NCBI GenBank assembly: GCA_937871735.1
Contig: CALMOI010000097.1
Coordinates: forward strand, 1 to 6,568
Origin: an uncultured Comamonadaceae bacterium
Lineage (GTDB): Bacteria; Pseudomonadota; Gammaproteobacteria; Burkholderiales; Burkholderiaceae_C
Reading direction: 5' to 3'
DNA: 6,568 nt
Below the pieces are notes generated by a model. The model saw nothing but the letters and a program-made list of their open reading frames with translations. It ran no database searches and was not told the DNA's origin. Made by a program: the position numbers and the translations under genes. Each line of letters opens with the position of its first letter. Within the stretch, counting starts at the first letter, position 1. This document shows, piece after piece, positions 1-5,521 of the stretch.

Positions 1-200
1 TCGGGCGTAATGGGGCGGGCTTGGTCGTCCAGCACGTCGCCGCCAGCCATGCGCTGCGCCCATTCGTCGCGGCTGATGGCGGGCAGGCGTGCGGCCAAAA
101 AATCCAGCAAGGTCAGCCAAGGCCCCGTTGACGTGGCAACGCAACTGGGGCTGACACCTGCGCGCATGGGCAGTTGAGGGGGGCGGAGCGCTCGGGCCAT
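1..200 (-). CDS. RNA pseudouridine synthase, N-terminal fragment (runs off the left edge)
   Basis: The minus strand is open from an ATG at 198-200 to the window edge, giving 66 complete codons. The product begins MARALRPPQLPMRAGVSPSC and continues with GPWLTLLDFLAARLP and ISRDEWAQRMAGGDVLD. From memory this resembles the start of RluA-type pseudouridine synthases of Burkholderiales, in which a small S4-like N-terminal segment precedes the catalytic domain. These enzymes isomerise uridine to pseudouridine in rRNA or tRNA. The catalytic aspartate region lies outside the window, so substrate and activity cannot be judged. A second in-frame ATG at 165-167 could be the start instead; neither has a clear Shine-Dalgarno sequence. 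The gene lies downstream of the CZB gene on the same strand, but a hairpin terminator between them suggests separate transcription. Confidence 0.62.
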   Translation of the reverse strand, partial: MARALRPPQLPMRAGVSPSCVATSTGPWLTLLDFLAARLPAISRDEWAQRMAGGDVLDDQARPITP

Positions 201-291
201 AAGTCGAAATACGAATAGGGCGAGAGTGTGCCGCGATGGCACTGAAATGCAAACCCCCGCCATGATGCGGGGGCAGCTTGCTGTGTTCAGG
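201..291. other. Intergenic region before the pseudouridine synthase gene
   Basis: Apart from the hairpin terminator at 244-273 I see no gene here and no convincing promoter for the downstream minus-strand gene. Candidate hexamers have poor spacing. Confidence 0.5.
244..273 (-). terminator. Rho-independent terminator of the CZB gene
   Basis: A perfect 7-bp GC stem (CCCCCGC at 254-260, GCGGGGG at 267-273) closes a 6-nt loop. Read on the minus strand, the stem is followed by TTTGCATTT, a short, interrupted U-tract. It begins 18 nt after the CZB stop codon, the expected place for a terminator of that gene. On the plus strand no U-run follows, so it appears to act in one direction only. Confidence 0.7.
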
Positions 292-744
292 TCAGCGGCG
301 GGTGGGCAGGCGCTCCAGCAAACTGTGCAGCATTTCCAAGTCTTTTTGCACGGCAGTCGAGAAAGACTCAAACTGGCTGTACAGCATTTTCTTGGCCTCG
401 GTATGTTTGCCAGCTTGGTACAAAGACACGACATTGGATGCCGCGTAATGGAACATTTTGTGATGTCCCATTAAAGCAGTGAAGCCTGGAAAACGTCCTA
501 AACGAGATTGACCCGCAGAGTGAATCCATTTGCCCAAATCACAGCGGTCATCGAAACAAACCACTTCGGGGCTGAACACTTCAGTGGAGTTGCCTTCCAA
601 ATAGGCTTCCAAACGCAGCTTCCAGTTTTGGTGGGCCAGCATCGCGGTTTCGACATCCAAGCCCTCGGCTGCCGCTGAATGCAGCTCCGCATTAAAGCCA
701 CTGTCGTGCTCAGTGGTTCCGAAAAAGAATGAAAAAAGGCCCAT
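292..744 (-). CDS. Stand-alone CZB (chemoreceptor zinc-binding) domain protein
   Basis: This 150-residue protein consists almost entirely of one CZB domain. The expected zinc ligands (three His and one Cys) are visible: His38 in AHQNWKLRL, Cys68 in CDLGKWIH, and His95 and His99 in HHKMFH. CZB domains usually sit at the C-terminus of chemoreceptors or diguanylate cyclases, where the Zn-Cys centre senses zinc or oxidants such as hypochlorous acid. Here there is no HAMP, methyl-accepting, GGDEF or clear transmembrane segment. The N-terminus (MGLFSFFFG) is Phe-rich but too short for a membrane helix, so the product is probably cytosolic. Residues 105-145 form a predicted helical tail. The start at 744 is the only good ATG before the domain, though its Shine-Dalgarno sequence is weak. 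The gene is monocistronic: a terminator follows it and a 120-bp regulatory gap precedes it. The partner or output is unknown; it may act in trans on another signalling protein. Confidence 0.88.
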   Translation of the reverse strand: MGLFSFFFGTTEHDSGFNAELHSAAAEGLDVETAMLAHQNWKLRLEAYLEGNSTEVFSPEVVCFDDRCDLGKWIHSAGQSRLGRFPGFTALMGHHKMFHYAASNVVSLYQAGKHTEAKKMLYSQFESFSTAVQKDLEMLHSLLERLPTRR

Positions 745-762
745 GATGTACTCGCGGTAATA

Positions 763-832
763 ACTGACAAAAGGTTTAAAAACCCCGAAAGGTCTTCAAA
801 TGACCGGCGAGTCTAGTCCGTCCTTTGTCAGT
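763..832. repeat. Spaced inverted repeat in the CZB upstream region
   Basis: ACTGACAAA at 763-771 is repeated exactly in inverse orientation at 824-832 (TTTGTCAGT). Both arms then extend inward to GG/CC with one extra A in the first copy (763-774 against 822-832). Arm centres lie about 61 bp apart and flank the inferred transcription start of the CZB gene; the distal arm ends 6 bp from the FNR-like box. It may be an operator pair or chance. Confidence 0.4.
810..815 (-). promoter_or_regulatory. Candidate -10 element for the CZB gene
   Basis: The minus strand reads TAGACT here, matching 4 of 6 bases of TATAAT. It implies transcription starting near 803, which places the centre of the FNR-like palindrome at about -42, as in class II FNR-activated promoters. 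The 5' leader would be about 59 nt. No good -35 hexamer is present, as is normal for such promoters. The assignment rests on spacing and a weak hexamer only. Confidence 0.35.
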
Positions 833-838
833 GACCGA

Positions 839-852
839 TTGATCTAAATCAA
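839..852 (-). promoter_or_regulatory. FNR/ANR-type (Crp-Fnr family) binding site
   Basis: The sequence TTGATCTAAATCAA is an exact match to the FNR/ANR consensus TTGAT-N4-ATCAA. It lies about 100 bp before the CZB start codon and 12 bp beyond the trmB stop, and both flanking genes run on the minus strand. The only gene it can plausibly control is therefore the CZB gene. FNR/ANR proteins bind such sites when oxygen is low; Dnr-type nitric oxide sensors use the same motif. With one G-U pair the palindrome extends to an 8-bp hairpin (836-843/848-855), so it could alternatively be a weak trmB terminator, but no U-tract follows on the minus strand. Confidence 0.68.
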
Positions 853-864
853 CCGTACCGCGAT

Positions 865-1644
865 CTACACCCGCTCAAAAACCAAGTCCCACACGCCGTG
901 GCCGAGCTTCAAGCCCCGGTTTTCAAACTTGGTCAGGGGGCGGTAATCGGGTTTGGGGGCGTAGCCGCTGGCATCGGTGGCGGTGTTGCGCAGCAGGGTT
1001 TGGGCGCTGATCACTTGCAGCATTTGCTCGGCGTAGGGTTGCCAGTCGGTGGCGCAGTGCAGGTAGCCACCGGGTTTGAGGCGCGCAGCCAGCTTGGCGA
1101 CCAGTTCGGGCTGAATCAGGCGGCGTTTGTGGTGGCGTTTTTTGTGCCACGGATCGGGGAAGAAGATATGGATGCCGTCCAAGCTGGCCAGCGGCAGCAT
1201 GTGGTCGAGCACTTCCACCGCGTCGTGGCGCAGGATGCGGATGTTTTGAATGCCTTGTTCGCCTGCGCGTTTGAGCAGTGCGCCCACGCCGGGTTCATGC
1301 ACTTCGCAGCACAGGAAGTTGTCATCGGGGCGCACGCTGGCGATGTGGGCGGTGGCCTCGCCCATGCCAAAGCCGATTTCCAAAATCAGCGGTGCGCTGC
1401 GGCCAAAAGCGGCGGTCGCATCGAGCGGCACCGGCGCGTAGCTGAGCAAAAATTTCGGGCCAAAGACTTGATACGCCTTGGTTTGGCCGATGGTGGTGCG
1501 CCCGGCGCGCAGCACGTAGCTGCGGATGCCTTTGGGGTGCGCCACGTCAGCGGGCGGGGTGTGGGGCGCAATGCTCAAGGCCAGCGGTTGTTGATCGGGC
1601 GGCAGCGGGGCGTGCGGGGTCTCGGGAGTCGTCACGGTGGTCAT
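865..1644 (-). CDS. trmB: tRNA (guanine-N7-)-methyltransferase TrmB
   Basis: This protein of 259 residues transfers a methyl group from S-adenosylmethionine to N7 of G46 in the variable loop of tRNAs. Residues 1-35 are a proline-rich, probably disordered leader. The Rossmann motif I, LEIGFGMGEA, is at 88-97. The family signature FPDPWHKKRHHKRRL lies at 162-176 and contains the catalytic Asp (Asp164). The motif PGGYLHCATDW is at 191-201, and the conserved C-terminal segment RPLTKFENRGLKLGHG is at 235-250, ahead of WDLVFE. The gene starts 3 nt after the gluQ stop codon with no evident Shine-Dalgarno sequence, which suggests translational coupling. It is the last gene of the FAD oxidoreductase-gluQ-trmB cluster. 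Length is normal for the family once the leader is allowed for. Confidence 0.95.
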   Translation of the reverse strand: MTTVTTPETPHAPLPPDQQPLALSIAPHTPPADVAHPKGIRSYVLRAGRTTIGQTKAYQVFGPKFLLSYAPVPLDATAAFGRSAPLILEIGFGMGEATAHIASVRPDDNFLCCEVHEPGVGALLKRAGEQGIQNIRILRHDAVEVLDHMLPLASLDGIHIFFPDPWHKKRHHKRRLIQPELVAKLAARLKPGGYLHCATDWQPYAEQMLQVISAQTLLRNTATDASGYAPKPDYRPLTKFENRGLKLGHGVWDLVFERV

Positions 1645-1647
1645 ACG

Positions 1648-2556
1648 TCAGGCAGTCAAAGGTGCGCGATTGTAGGTGGCGGCCCAAGCTGCAACCCAGT
1701 GCTGCAAGGCTTGCGCGATGCTGCCAGATTGCGGCGCAAAGCCCAAGGCGGCGGCGGCTTGGTTCAAGGCGTGCAGCGGGTCGCTCAAGTCCAGCGGCTG
1801 TGCGCCGTTTTGCTTGGAGAGTTTTTCGCCGTTGTCGCCCAGCACCAAGGGCGTGTGCAGGTATTGCGGCGTGGGCAAGCCGAGGGCGTGTTGCAGCAGG
1901 ATTTGGCGCGGCGTGTTGTCGGCCAAGTCGGCTCCGCGCACGATGTGGGTGATGTGCTGGGCGGCATCGTCTGCCACCACGGCCAGTTGGTAAGCCCACA
2001 GCCCATCGGCGCGGCGCAGCACGAAGTCGCCGACTTCAGCGCTGACGTGTTGCTGCTGCGCGCCCAAGCGGCGGTCTGTCCAGCGGATCAGGGTGTGCGA
2101 GTTGTTGGGTGCGGCGCGGGCGGTATTCAGCCGCCAAGCGCGGGCGGGGCGGCCTTGCAGGCCAGCGCGGCAGGTGCCGGGGTAAATCAGTTCCGCATGG
2201 CGTGGGCGGGTGTGGCCTTGGGCGGCGAGTGCCTGCGCGATGTCTTTGCGGGTGCAGCCGCAGGGGTACGCGCGCTGGGCGATCAGGAGTTGATCCAGCG
2301 CGGCTTGGTAGTGTGCGTCGCGCTGCGATTGCCACAGCACGGGCGCGTCGCTCACCAAGCCGCAGGCGGCCAGTTGCTGCAAGATGTGTTGATCAGCTCC
2401 CGGCACGCAGCGCGGCGTGTCCACATCTTCGATGCGCACCAGCCACTGGCCGCCGTGGGCGCGTGCGTCCAGCCAACTGGCCAGCGCCGCCACCAGCGAA
2501 CCGGCGTGCAGCAAGCCGGTGGGGGAGGGGGCAAAGCGGCCCCGGTACAGCGTCAA
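1648..2556 (-). CDS. gluQ: Glutamyl-Q tRNA(Asp) synthetase (GluQRS/YadB)
   Basis: This class I synthetase paralogue lacks an anticodon-binding domain. It activates glutamate and attaches it to queuosine at position 34 of tRNA-Asp. With the TTG start at 2554-2556 the protein is 302 residues, usual for the family, and begins MTLYRGRFAPSPTG. The HIGH-like motif HAGS is at 17-20. Zinc ligands CxC...YxxxC are at Cys99, Cys101, Tyr125 and Cys129. RGADL is at 207-211, and the KMSKS-like EKLSKQNGA is at 244-252. The reading frame stays open upstream to an ATG at 2667, but the extra 37 residues are Arg-rich, unlike GluQRS, and lie inside the FAD gene. The TTG start leaves a 5-nt gap after the FAD stop; a CTG overlapping that stop is another option. 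Shine-Dalgarno is weak, consistent with coupling to the upstream gene. Confidence 0.92.
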   Translation of the reverse strand: MTLYRGRFAPSPTGLLHAGSLVAALASWLDARAHGGQWLVRIEDVDTPRCVPGADQHILQQLAACGLVSDAPVLWQSQRDAHYQAALDQLLIAQRAYPCGCTRKDIAQALAAQGHTRPRHAELIYPGTCRAGLQGRPARAWRLNTARAAPNNSHTLIRWTDRRLGAQQQHVSAEVGDFVLRRADGLWAYQLAVVADDAAQHITHIVRGADLADNTPRQILLQHALGLPTPQYLHTPLVLGDNGEKLSKQNGAQPLDLSDPLHALNQAAAALGFAPQSGSIAQALQHWVAAWAATYNRAPLTA

Positions 2557-2561
2557 TCCGG

Positions 2562-3611
2562 TCAGCCCACGGCCTGCGCCAGCTCCAAGCCGGAGATGTA
2601 CGCATCTTCCACCCGGTGGCCGATGCACCAATCGCCGCACGCGCCCAAGCCGTCTTTGGCGTCCCACAAGTGGCTGCGGCCCAGCGGCTGGGTGGTTTGC
2701 GCGTAGCTCCAGCGGTGGGTTTCGGCGTGGCTGGGGGTGGCGTGGATGCCGGTGATTTCGGCAAACGCCTTCAGCAGCTTGGCTTCGATACGCAGCGGGT
2801 CGTCATTCAAATGCTCTTGCGACCACGCGGCGCTGGCCTGCACCGTCCAGCGTTCCAGCAGGTTGCGTCCCGGCTTGGACGATTCACGCGCCAGCCATGC
2901 CACGCGGTGGTGGGTGCTGCGGGCGGCGCTCCACTGCGGGCCCAAGGTGGTCAGGCCGGGCTGACTGGCTTGGGGGAAAGCCACCATCAGCGTCCAGCAC
3001 GGTGCAATGTGAACGGCAGACAGCAGCCGCGCCTCGCGCAGACCGAGCCCCGAGCTTTGCAGCAAGTCCACGGTTTGCGGCGCGGGTTGGGCCAGCATGA
3101 TGCCGTCAAAGCCGCCGTAGACGTGGTGGCTGTCGTCCGGGCCCGAACTGCGCAGTTGCCAGCGACTGGCATCGAGTGCGTCAGGCTCAATGCTGGTGAT
3201 TTGGGTTTGGTACTCGACTTGGCCTGCTGCGACCAGCGGCGTGATCCAGTGGCGGGCCAAGGCTTGCATGTCGGGTGCGCCCACCCAGTGCGCTTCGTGG
3301 CTGGCCAGCGCCGGGGCGACCACGCTGCCGTGTTCGTCGAGCACGCGCACGCCGTTGGCGCTCCACGGGCGGCACACGCCGGGTGCGGCTTCAACGGCTT
3401 GAATGAAGCGAGGATCGCGCATGGTGAAGTACTGTGCGCCGTGGTCAAAGGTGCCAAATGGCGTGTCGCGCGTGGCCATGCGTCCGCCGGGGCCACGGCT
3501 TTTTTCAAACAAGGTGACGGCGTGACCCGCTTGGGCGAGCGTGCGTGCACAAGTGATGCCTGCAATACCTGCGCCGATAACGGCTAATTTTTTGGGGGAT
3601 GCGGTTGCCAT
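2562..3611 (-). CDS. Renalase-like NAD(P)/FAD-dependent oxidoreductase
   Basis: This protein of 349 residues has the FAD-binding features of the renalase/amine-oxidase-like family. The dinucleotide fold GAGIAG is at 13-18, followed by Glu36 (FEKS) for the ribose. SRGPGGRMATR is at 38-48 and FDHGAQYFT at 55-63. A C-terminal FAD motif GACGDWCIGHRVEDAYISG is at 323-341. Bacterial renalases oxidise off-pathway dihydro forms of NAD(P)H; whether this member does so cannot be told from sequence. The start is fixed by AGGAGA at 3617-3622, five nt before the ATG. It is the first gene of a tight minus-strand cluster with gluQ and trmB. It has no evident signal peptide, so it is probably cytosolic. Confidence 0.87.
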   Translation of the reverse strand: MATASPKKLAVIGAGIAGITCARTLAQAGHAVTLFEKSRGPGGRMATRDTPFGTFDHGAQYFTMRDPRFIQAVEAAPGVCRPWSANGVRVLDEHGSVVAPALASHEAHWVGAPDMQALARHWITPLVAAGQVEYQTQITSIEPDALDASRWQLRSSGPDDSHHVYGGFDGIMLAQPAPQTVDLLQSSGLGLREARLLSAVHIAPCWTLMVAFPQASQPGLTTLGPQWSAARSTHHRVAWLARESSKPGRNLLERWTVQASAAWSQEHLNDDPLRIEAKLLKAFAEITGIHATPSHAETHRWSYAQTTQPLGRSHLWDAKDGLGACGDWCIGHRVEDAYISGLELAQAVG

Positions 3612-3628
3612 GGCAGTCTCCTGGTGTT

Positions 3629-3690
3629 GTGTGAAACGTCGGCTTCAAAGTGCAAGACCGACCCGACAAACTCTACACCTACTTTCACAC
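3629..3690. repeat. Spaced inverted repeat between the LysR and FAD genes
   Basis: GTGTGAAA at 3629-3636 is mirrored by TTTCACAC at 3683-3690, a perfect 8-bp inverted repeat with a 46-bp spacer. Arm centres are 54 bp apart, near five helical turns. Both arms sit in the 97-bp gap upstream of the FAD gene, the proximal arm 6 bp beyond its Shine-Dalgarno sequence. I see no convincing sigma-70 promoter or terminator in this gap. It could be an operator pair, a leader-RNA hairpin, or chance. Confidence 0.38.
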
Positions 3691-3708
3691 GATTCCTGCT
3701 CTCAGCGT

Positions 3709-4641
3709 TCAGTGATGGTGCCGTTCTAGCAGCGCCAGCCGGGTGATGGGGCTTTGGAGCTGATCCAGCCACCATTGCAGTGCTCGCCCCGGCTTGCCGC
3801 CAAAGCGCCATGCATAGCGCGGATTGGCTTGGCGCGAAGCGCGTGCCACCCGCCGCACCACCAGTCGCCCAGTTTCAACGTAGGGGCGCGCCATCGGCTC
3901 TGGCAAAAATCCGCAGCCAAAACCGCGCAGCTGCGCATCCAGTTTGGATTGCATAGTCGGCACCGTGAACACATCTTGTCCGCCCAGCAGACCAAAGGTC
4001 AGCCCGCCGCCACGCTGTATCGAATCGGCCACGGCAATGGCGCGGTGCAGGCGGATTTCATCGTCACTCAAAGGGCCATCGCCCTGAGCCAGCGGATGGT
4101 GTGGGGCCACCGCAAACACAAACGACACGCTGCCCAGTGGCAAGCTCTGAATGCCGCCAATGTTGCCGGGCTCCAAGCTCACGCCCAGCGCCAAATCGGC
4201 TTGGCCGGAGGTCAGCGCCTCCAGCGTGCCAGACAGAGTCTCGTCGCGAATGCGCACGCGCGTCGGCGGGTTTTGTTCAAAGAAGGCGCAGGCCAGCTCC
4301 ATCAGCACGGGGCGGGCCACCAAGCCGTCGGCAGCGATGGTCAACTGCGGCTCCCAGCCGGTGGCCACGCGCTTGACGCGGTTGGCCACCGCGTCAATGT
4401 CTTGCAGCAAGCGCGAGCTTTCGCGCAGCAGCTCCGCGCCCGCTTCTGTCATCTGCGCTTGGCGCGAGCTGCGGTCGAACAACAAAACATCCAGCGCATC
4501 TTCGATTTGACGCACCCGGTAGGTTAGCGCGCTGGGCACCAAACCGAGGGCGCGTGCGGCGGCGGCAAAGCTGCCGGTTTTGGCAATGGTTTGCAGCATG
4601 GCCAAGGCTTCGGGGGTCAGAACATCGCGTGGTGTTTGCAT
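3709..4641 (-). CDS. LysR-family transcriptional regulator, YhaJ-like
   Basis: The protein is 310 residues from the ATG at 4639-4641. The winged helix-turn-helix covers about residues 10-68, with GSFAAAARALGLVPSALTYR at 23-42 and the wing near FDRSSRQAQMTEAG. A linker helix follows to about 95, then the effector-binding domain. The run VPSALTYRVRQIEDALDV and the later GWEPQLTIAADGLV recall E. coli YhaJ, a regulator that responds to products of 2,4-dinitrotoluene and neighbours the pirin-like gene yhaK. That likeness is from memory, not an alignment. The frame could begin at a TTG at 4660-4662, but that start would fall inside the LysR box and has no Shine-Dalgarno, so the ATG is preferred. 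It is divergent from the pirin gene and probably activates it while repressing itself. The C-terminus ends oddly in LLERHHH. Confidence 0.9.
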   Translation of the reverse strand: MQTPRDVLTPEALAMLQTIAKTGSFAAAARALGLVPSALTYRVRQIEDALDVLLFDRSSRQAQMTEAGAELLRESSRLLQDIDAVANRVKRVATGWEPQLTIAADGLVARPVLMELACAFFEQNPPTRVRIRDETLSGTLEALTSGQADLALGVSLEPGNIGGIQSLPLGSVSFVFAVAPHHPLAQGDGPLSDDEIRLHRAIAVADSIQRGGGLTFGLLGGQDVFTVPTMQSKLDAQLRGFGCGFLPEPMARPYVETGRLVVRRVARASRQANPRYAWRFGGKPGRALQWWLDQLQSPITRLALLERHHH

Positions 4642-4653
4642 GATGATGTTTAT

Positions 4654-4666
4654 TAAATTCAATTTA
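4654..4666. promoter_or_regulatory. LysR-type operator (T-N11-A box)
   Basis: TAAATTCAATTTA is a perfect 13-bp palindrome around a central C. It fits the T-N11-A LysR consensus exactly and lies in the divergent region between the regulator and pirin. It begins 12 bp before the regulator's ATG, where bound protein would hinder its own expression. Its centre is about 88 bp before the pirin ATG, roughly -69 from the candidate pirin start site, the usual place for a LysR recognition site. It is AT-rich in an otherwise GC-rich region. Confidence 0.62.
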
Positions 4667-4695
4667 TTTGCATCGTGCCATCAAACCTGCTGGAC

Positions 4696-4722
4696 TTGCA
4701 AGACCTTTGATCGCCCTAAAGT
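4696..4722 (+). promoter_or_regulatory. Candidate promoter of pirin
   Basis: TTGCAA (4696-4701) and TAAAGT (4717-4722) resemble -35 and -10 elements but are separated by a short 15-bp spacer. Such a poor, compressed promoter would fit one that needs a LysR activator. The start site would be near 4729. The call is tentative and rests on two imperfect hexamers. Confidence 0.3.
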
Positions 4723-4734
4723 TGACCCTAACCG

Positions 4735-4740
4735 AAGGAG
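4735..4740 (+). promoter_or_regulatory. Shine-Dalgarno sequence fixing the pirin start
   Basis: AAGGAG lies 7 nt before the ATG at 4748-4750. It decides the start: the same frame is open back to an ATG at 4580, but the extra 56 residues would run through the LysR gene and the operator. Confidence 0.85.
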
Positions 4741-4747
4741 ATTTCAC

Positions 4748-5458
4748 ATGCTGACTCTGCGCAAATCCAAAGAGCGAGGCTACGCTGACCACGGCTGGCT
4801 CAAGTCGTGGCACAGCTTTTCATTTGCGGGCTACCACGATGAAGCCCACATGGGCTGGGGCAACTTGCGCGTCATCAATGACGACATCATCGCGCCCGGC
4901 ACCGGCTTTGGCACCCACGGCCACCGCGACATGGAAATCGTCACCTATGTGCTCGAAGGCAACTTGGCGCACAAAGACAGCATGGGCAATGTGCGCGGCA
5001 TCCCGCCCGGTGACGTGCAGCGCATGAGCGCCGGCAAAGGTGTGATGCACAGCGAGTTCAACCACGCACCCGGCCAGTTCACGCATTTGCTGCAAATTTG
5101 GATCTTGCCCAACGTGACCGGCATCTCGCCCAGCTACGAGCAAAAAACCATTGCGGCAGCTGACAAGCGCGGCCAACTGCGCTTGGTGGCCTCTGGCGAC
5201 CCCGCCGATGCGGGCGCTGATGCGGTGTTGATTCACGCCGATGCACGTTTGCACGCCGGTCTGTTTGATGGCGCTGAGTCCGCCACGCTGGCTTTGAACC
5301 CCGCCCGCAAAGCCTATGTCCACATGGCGCGCGGCACCTTGACGGTCAATGGCCAGTTGCTGACAGCGGGCGATGCGCTGCTGTTAGACGGCGAATCGCA
5401 CCTCAGCCTGAGCGACGGCCAAGATGCCGAAGTGCTGGTGTTTGAGCTGTCCGCCTGA
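4748..5458 (+). CDS. Pirin family protein (YhhW-like bicupin)
   Basis: The protein has 236 residues. The N-terminal cupin carries the full set of pirin metal ligands: His57 and His59 in GTHGHRDMEIVTYVLEG, and His101 and Glu103 in HSEFN. These match the iron site of human pirin and E. coli YhhW, so the site should be competent for metal. YhhW and human pirin show quercetin 2,3-dioxygenase activity in vitro; the natural substrate is unclear. The start MLTLRKSKERGYADHGWLKS and GWGNLRVINDD are typical of the family. The C-terminal cupin (about 130-236) is more divergent and lacks obvious ligands, as usual. Pirin is the first plus-strand gene after the LysR regulator, and a flavodoxin gene follows after 63 nt, probably in one transcript. 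The context suggests a role in quinone, aromatic or electrophile stress. Confidence 0.93.
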   Translation: MLTLRKSKERGYADHGWLKSWHSFSFAGYHDEAHMGWGNLRVINDDIIAPGTGFGTHGHRDMEIVTYVLEGNLAHKDSMGNVRGIPPGDVQRMSAGKGVMHSEFNHAPGQFTHLLQIWILPNVTGISPSYEQKTIAAADKRGQLRLVASGDPADAGADAVLIHADARLHAGLFDGAESATLALNPARKAYVHMARGTLTVNGQLLTAGDALLLDGESHLSLSDGQDAEVLVFELSA

Positions 5459-5521
5459 GTCGCGCAACCCTTTGCTGACCCTGATTTCTCGTTCAACCCG
5501 TCTCTATCCTAGGAGCTTTCC

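Noticed and set aside
226..474. 82-codon plus-strand frame over the CZB 3' end
   Set aside because: It is antisense to the CZB gene and includes the terminator stem; no domain or ribosome site.
773..784. GGTTTAAAAACC palindrome
   Set aside because: It is AT-rich and short, has too small a loop for a stable hairpin and matches no operator I recognise.
836..855. trmB terminator hairpin
   Set aside because: An 8-bp stem with one G-U pair can form just after trmB, but no U-run follows and the core is an exact FNR consensus, so the protein-binding explanation is preferred, not proven.
898..2706. Open plus-strand frame of 602 codons
   Set aside because: It lies antisense to trmB and gluQ, whose motifs are unmistakable. 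The translation is Gly/Ala/Val/Gln-rich with no domain, as expected from the complement of GC-rich genes.
2109..3587. Open plus-strand frame of 492 codons
   Set aside because: It is antisense to gluQ and the FAD gene, low in complexity and Arg/Ala-rich, with no recognisable motif or ribosome site.
3754..4527. Open plus-strand frame of 257 codons opposite the LysR gene
   Set aside because: It is a complement shadow of a clear LysR protein with helix-turn-helix; it has no independent support.
4642..4662. TTG start adding seven residues to the LysR protein
   Set aside because: The extra codons cover the T-N11-A operator and there is no ribosome site; the ATG at 4639-4641 fits family starts.
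4580..4747. 56-residue N-terminal extension of pirin
   Set aside because: It would run through the LysR start and operator. AAGGAG at 4735-4740 and pirin homology both place the start at 4748.
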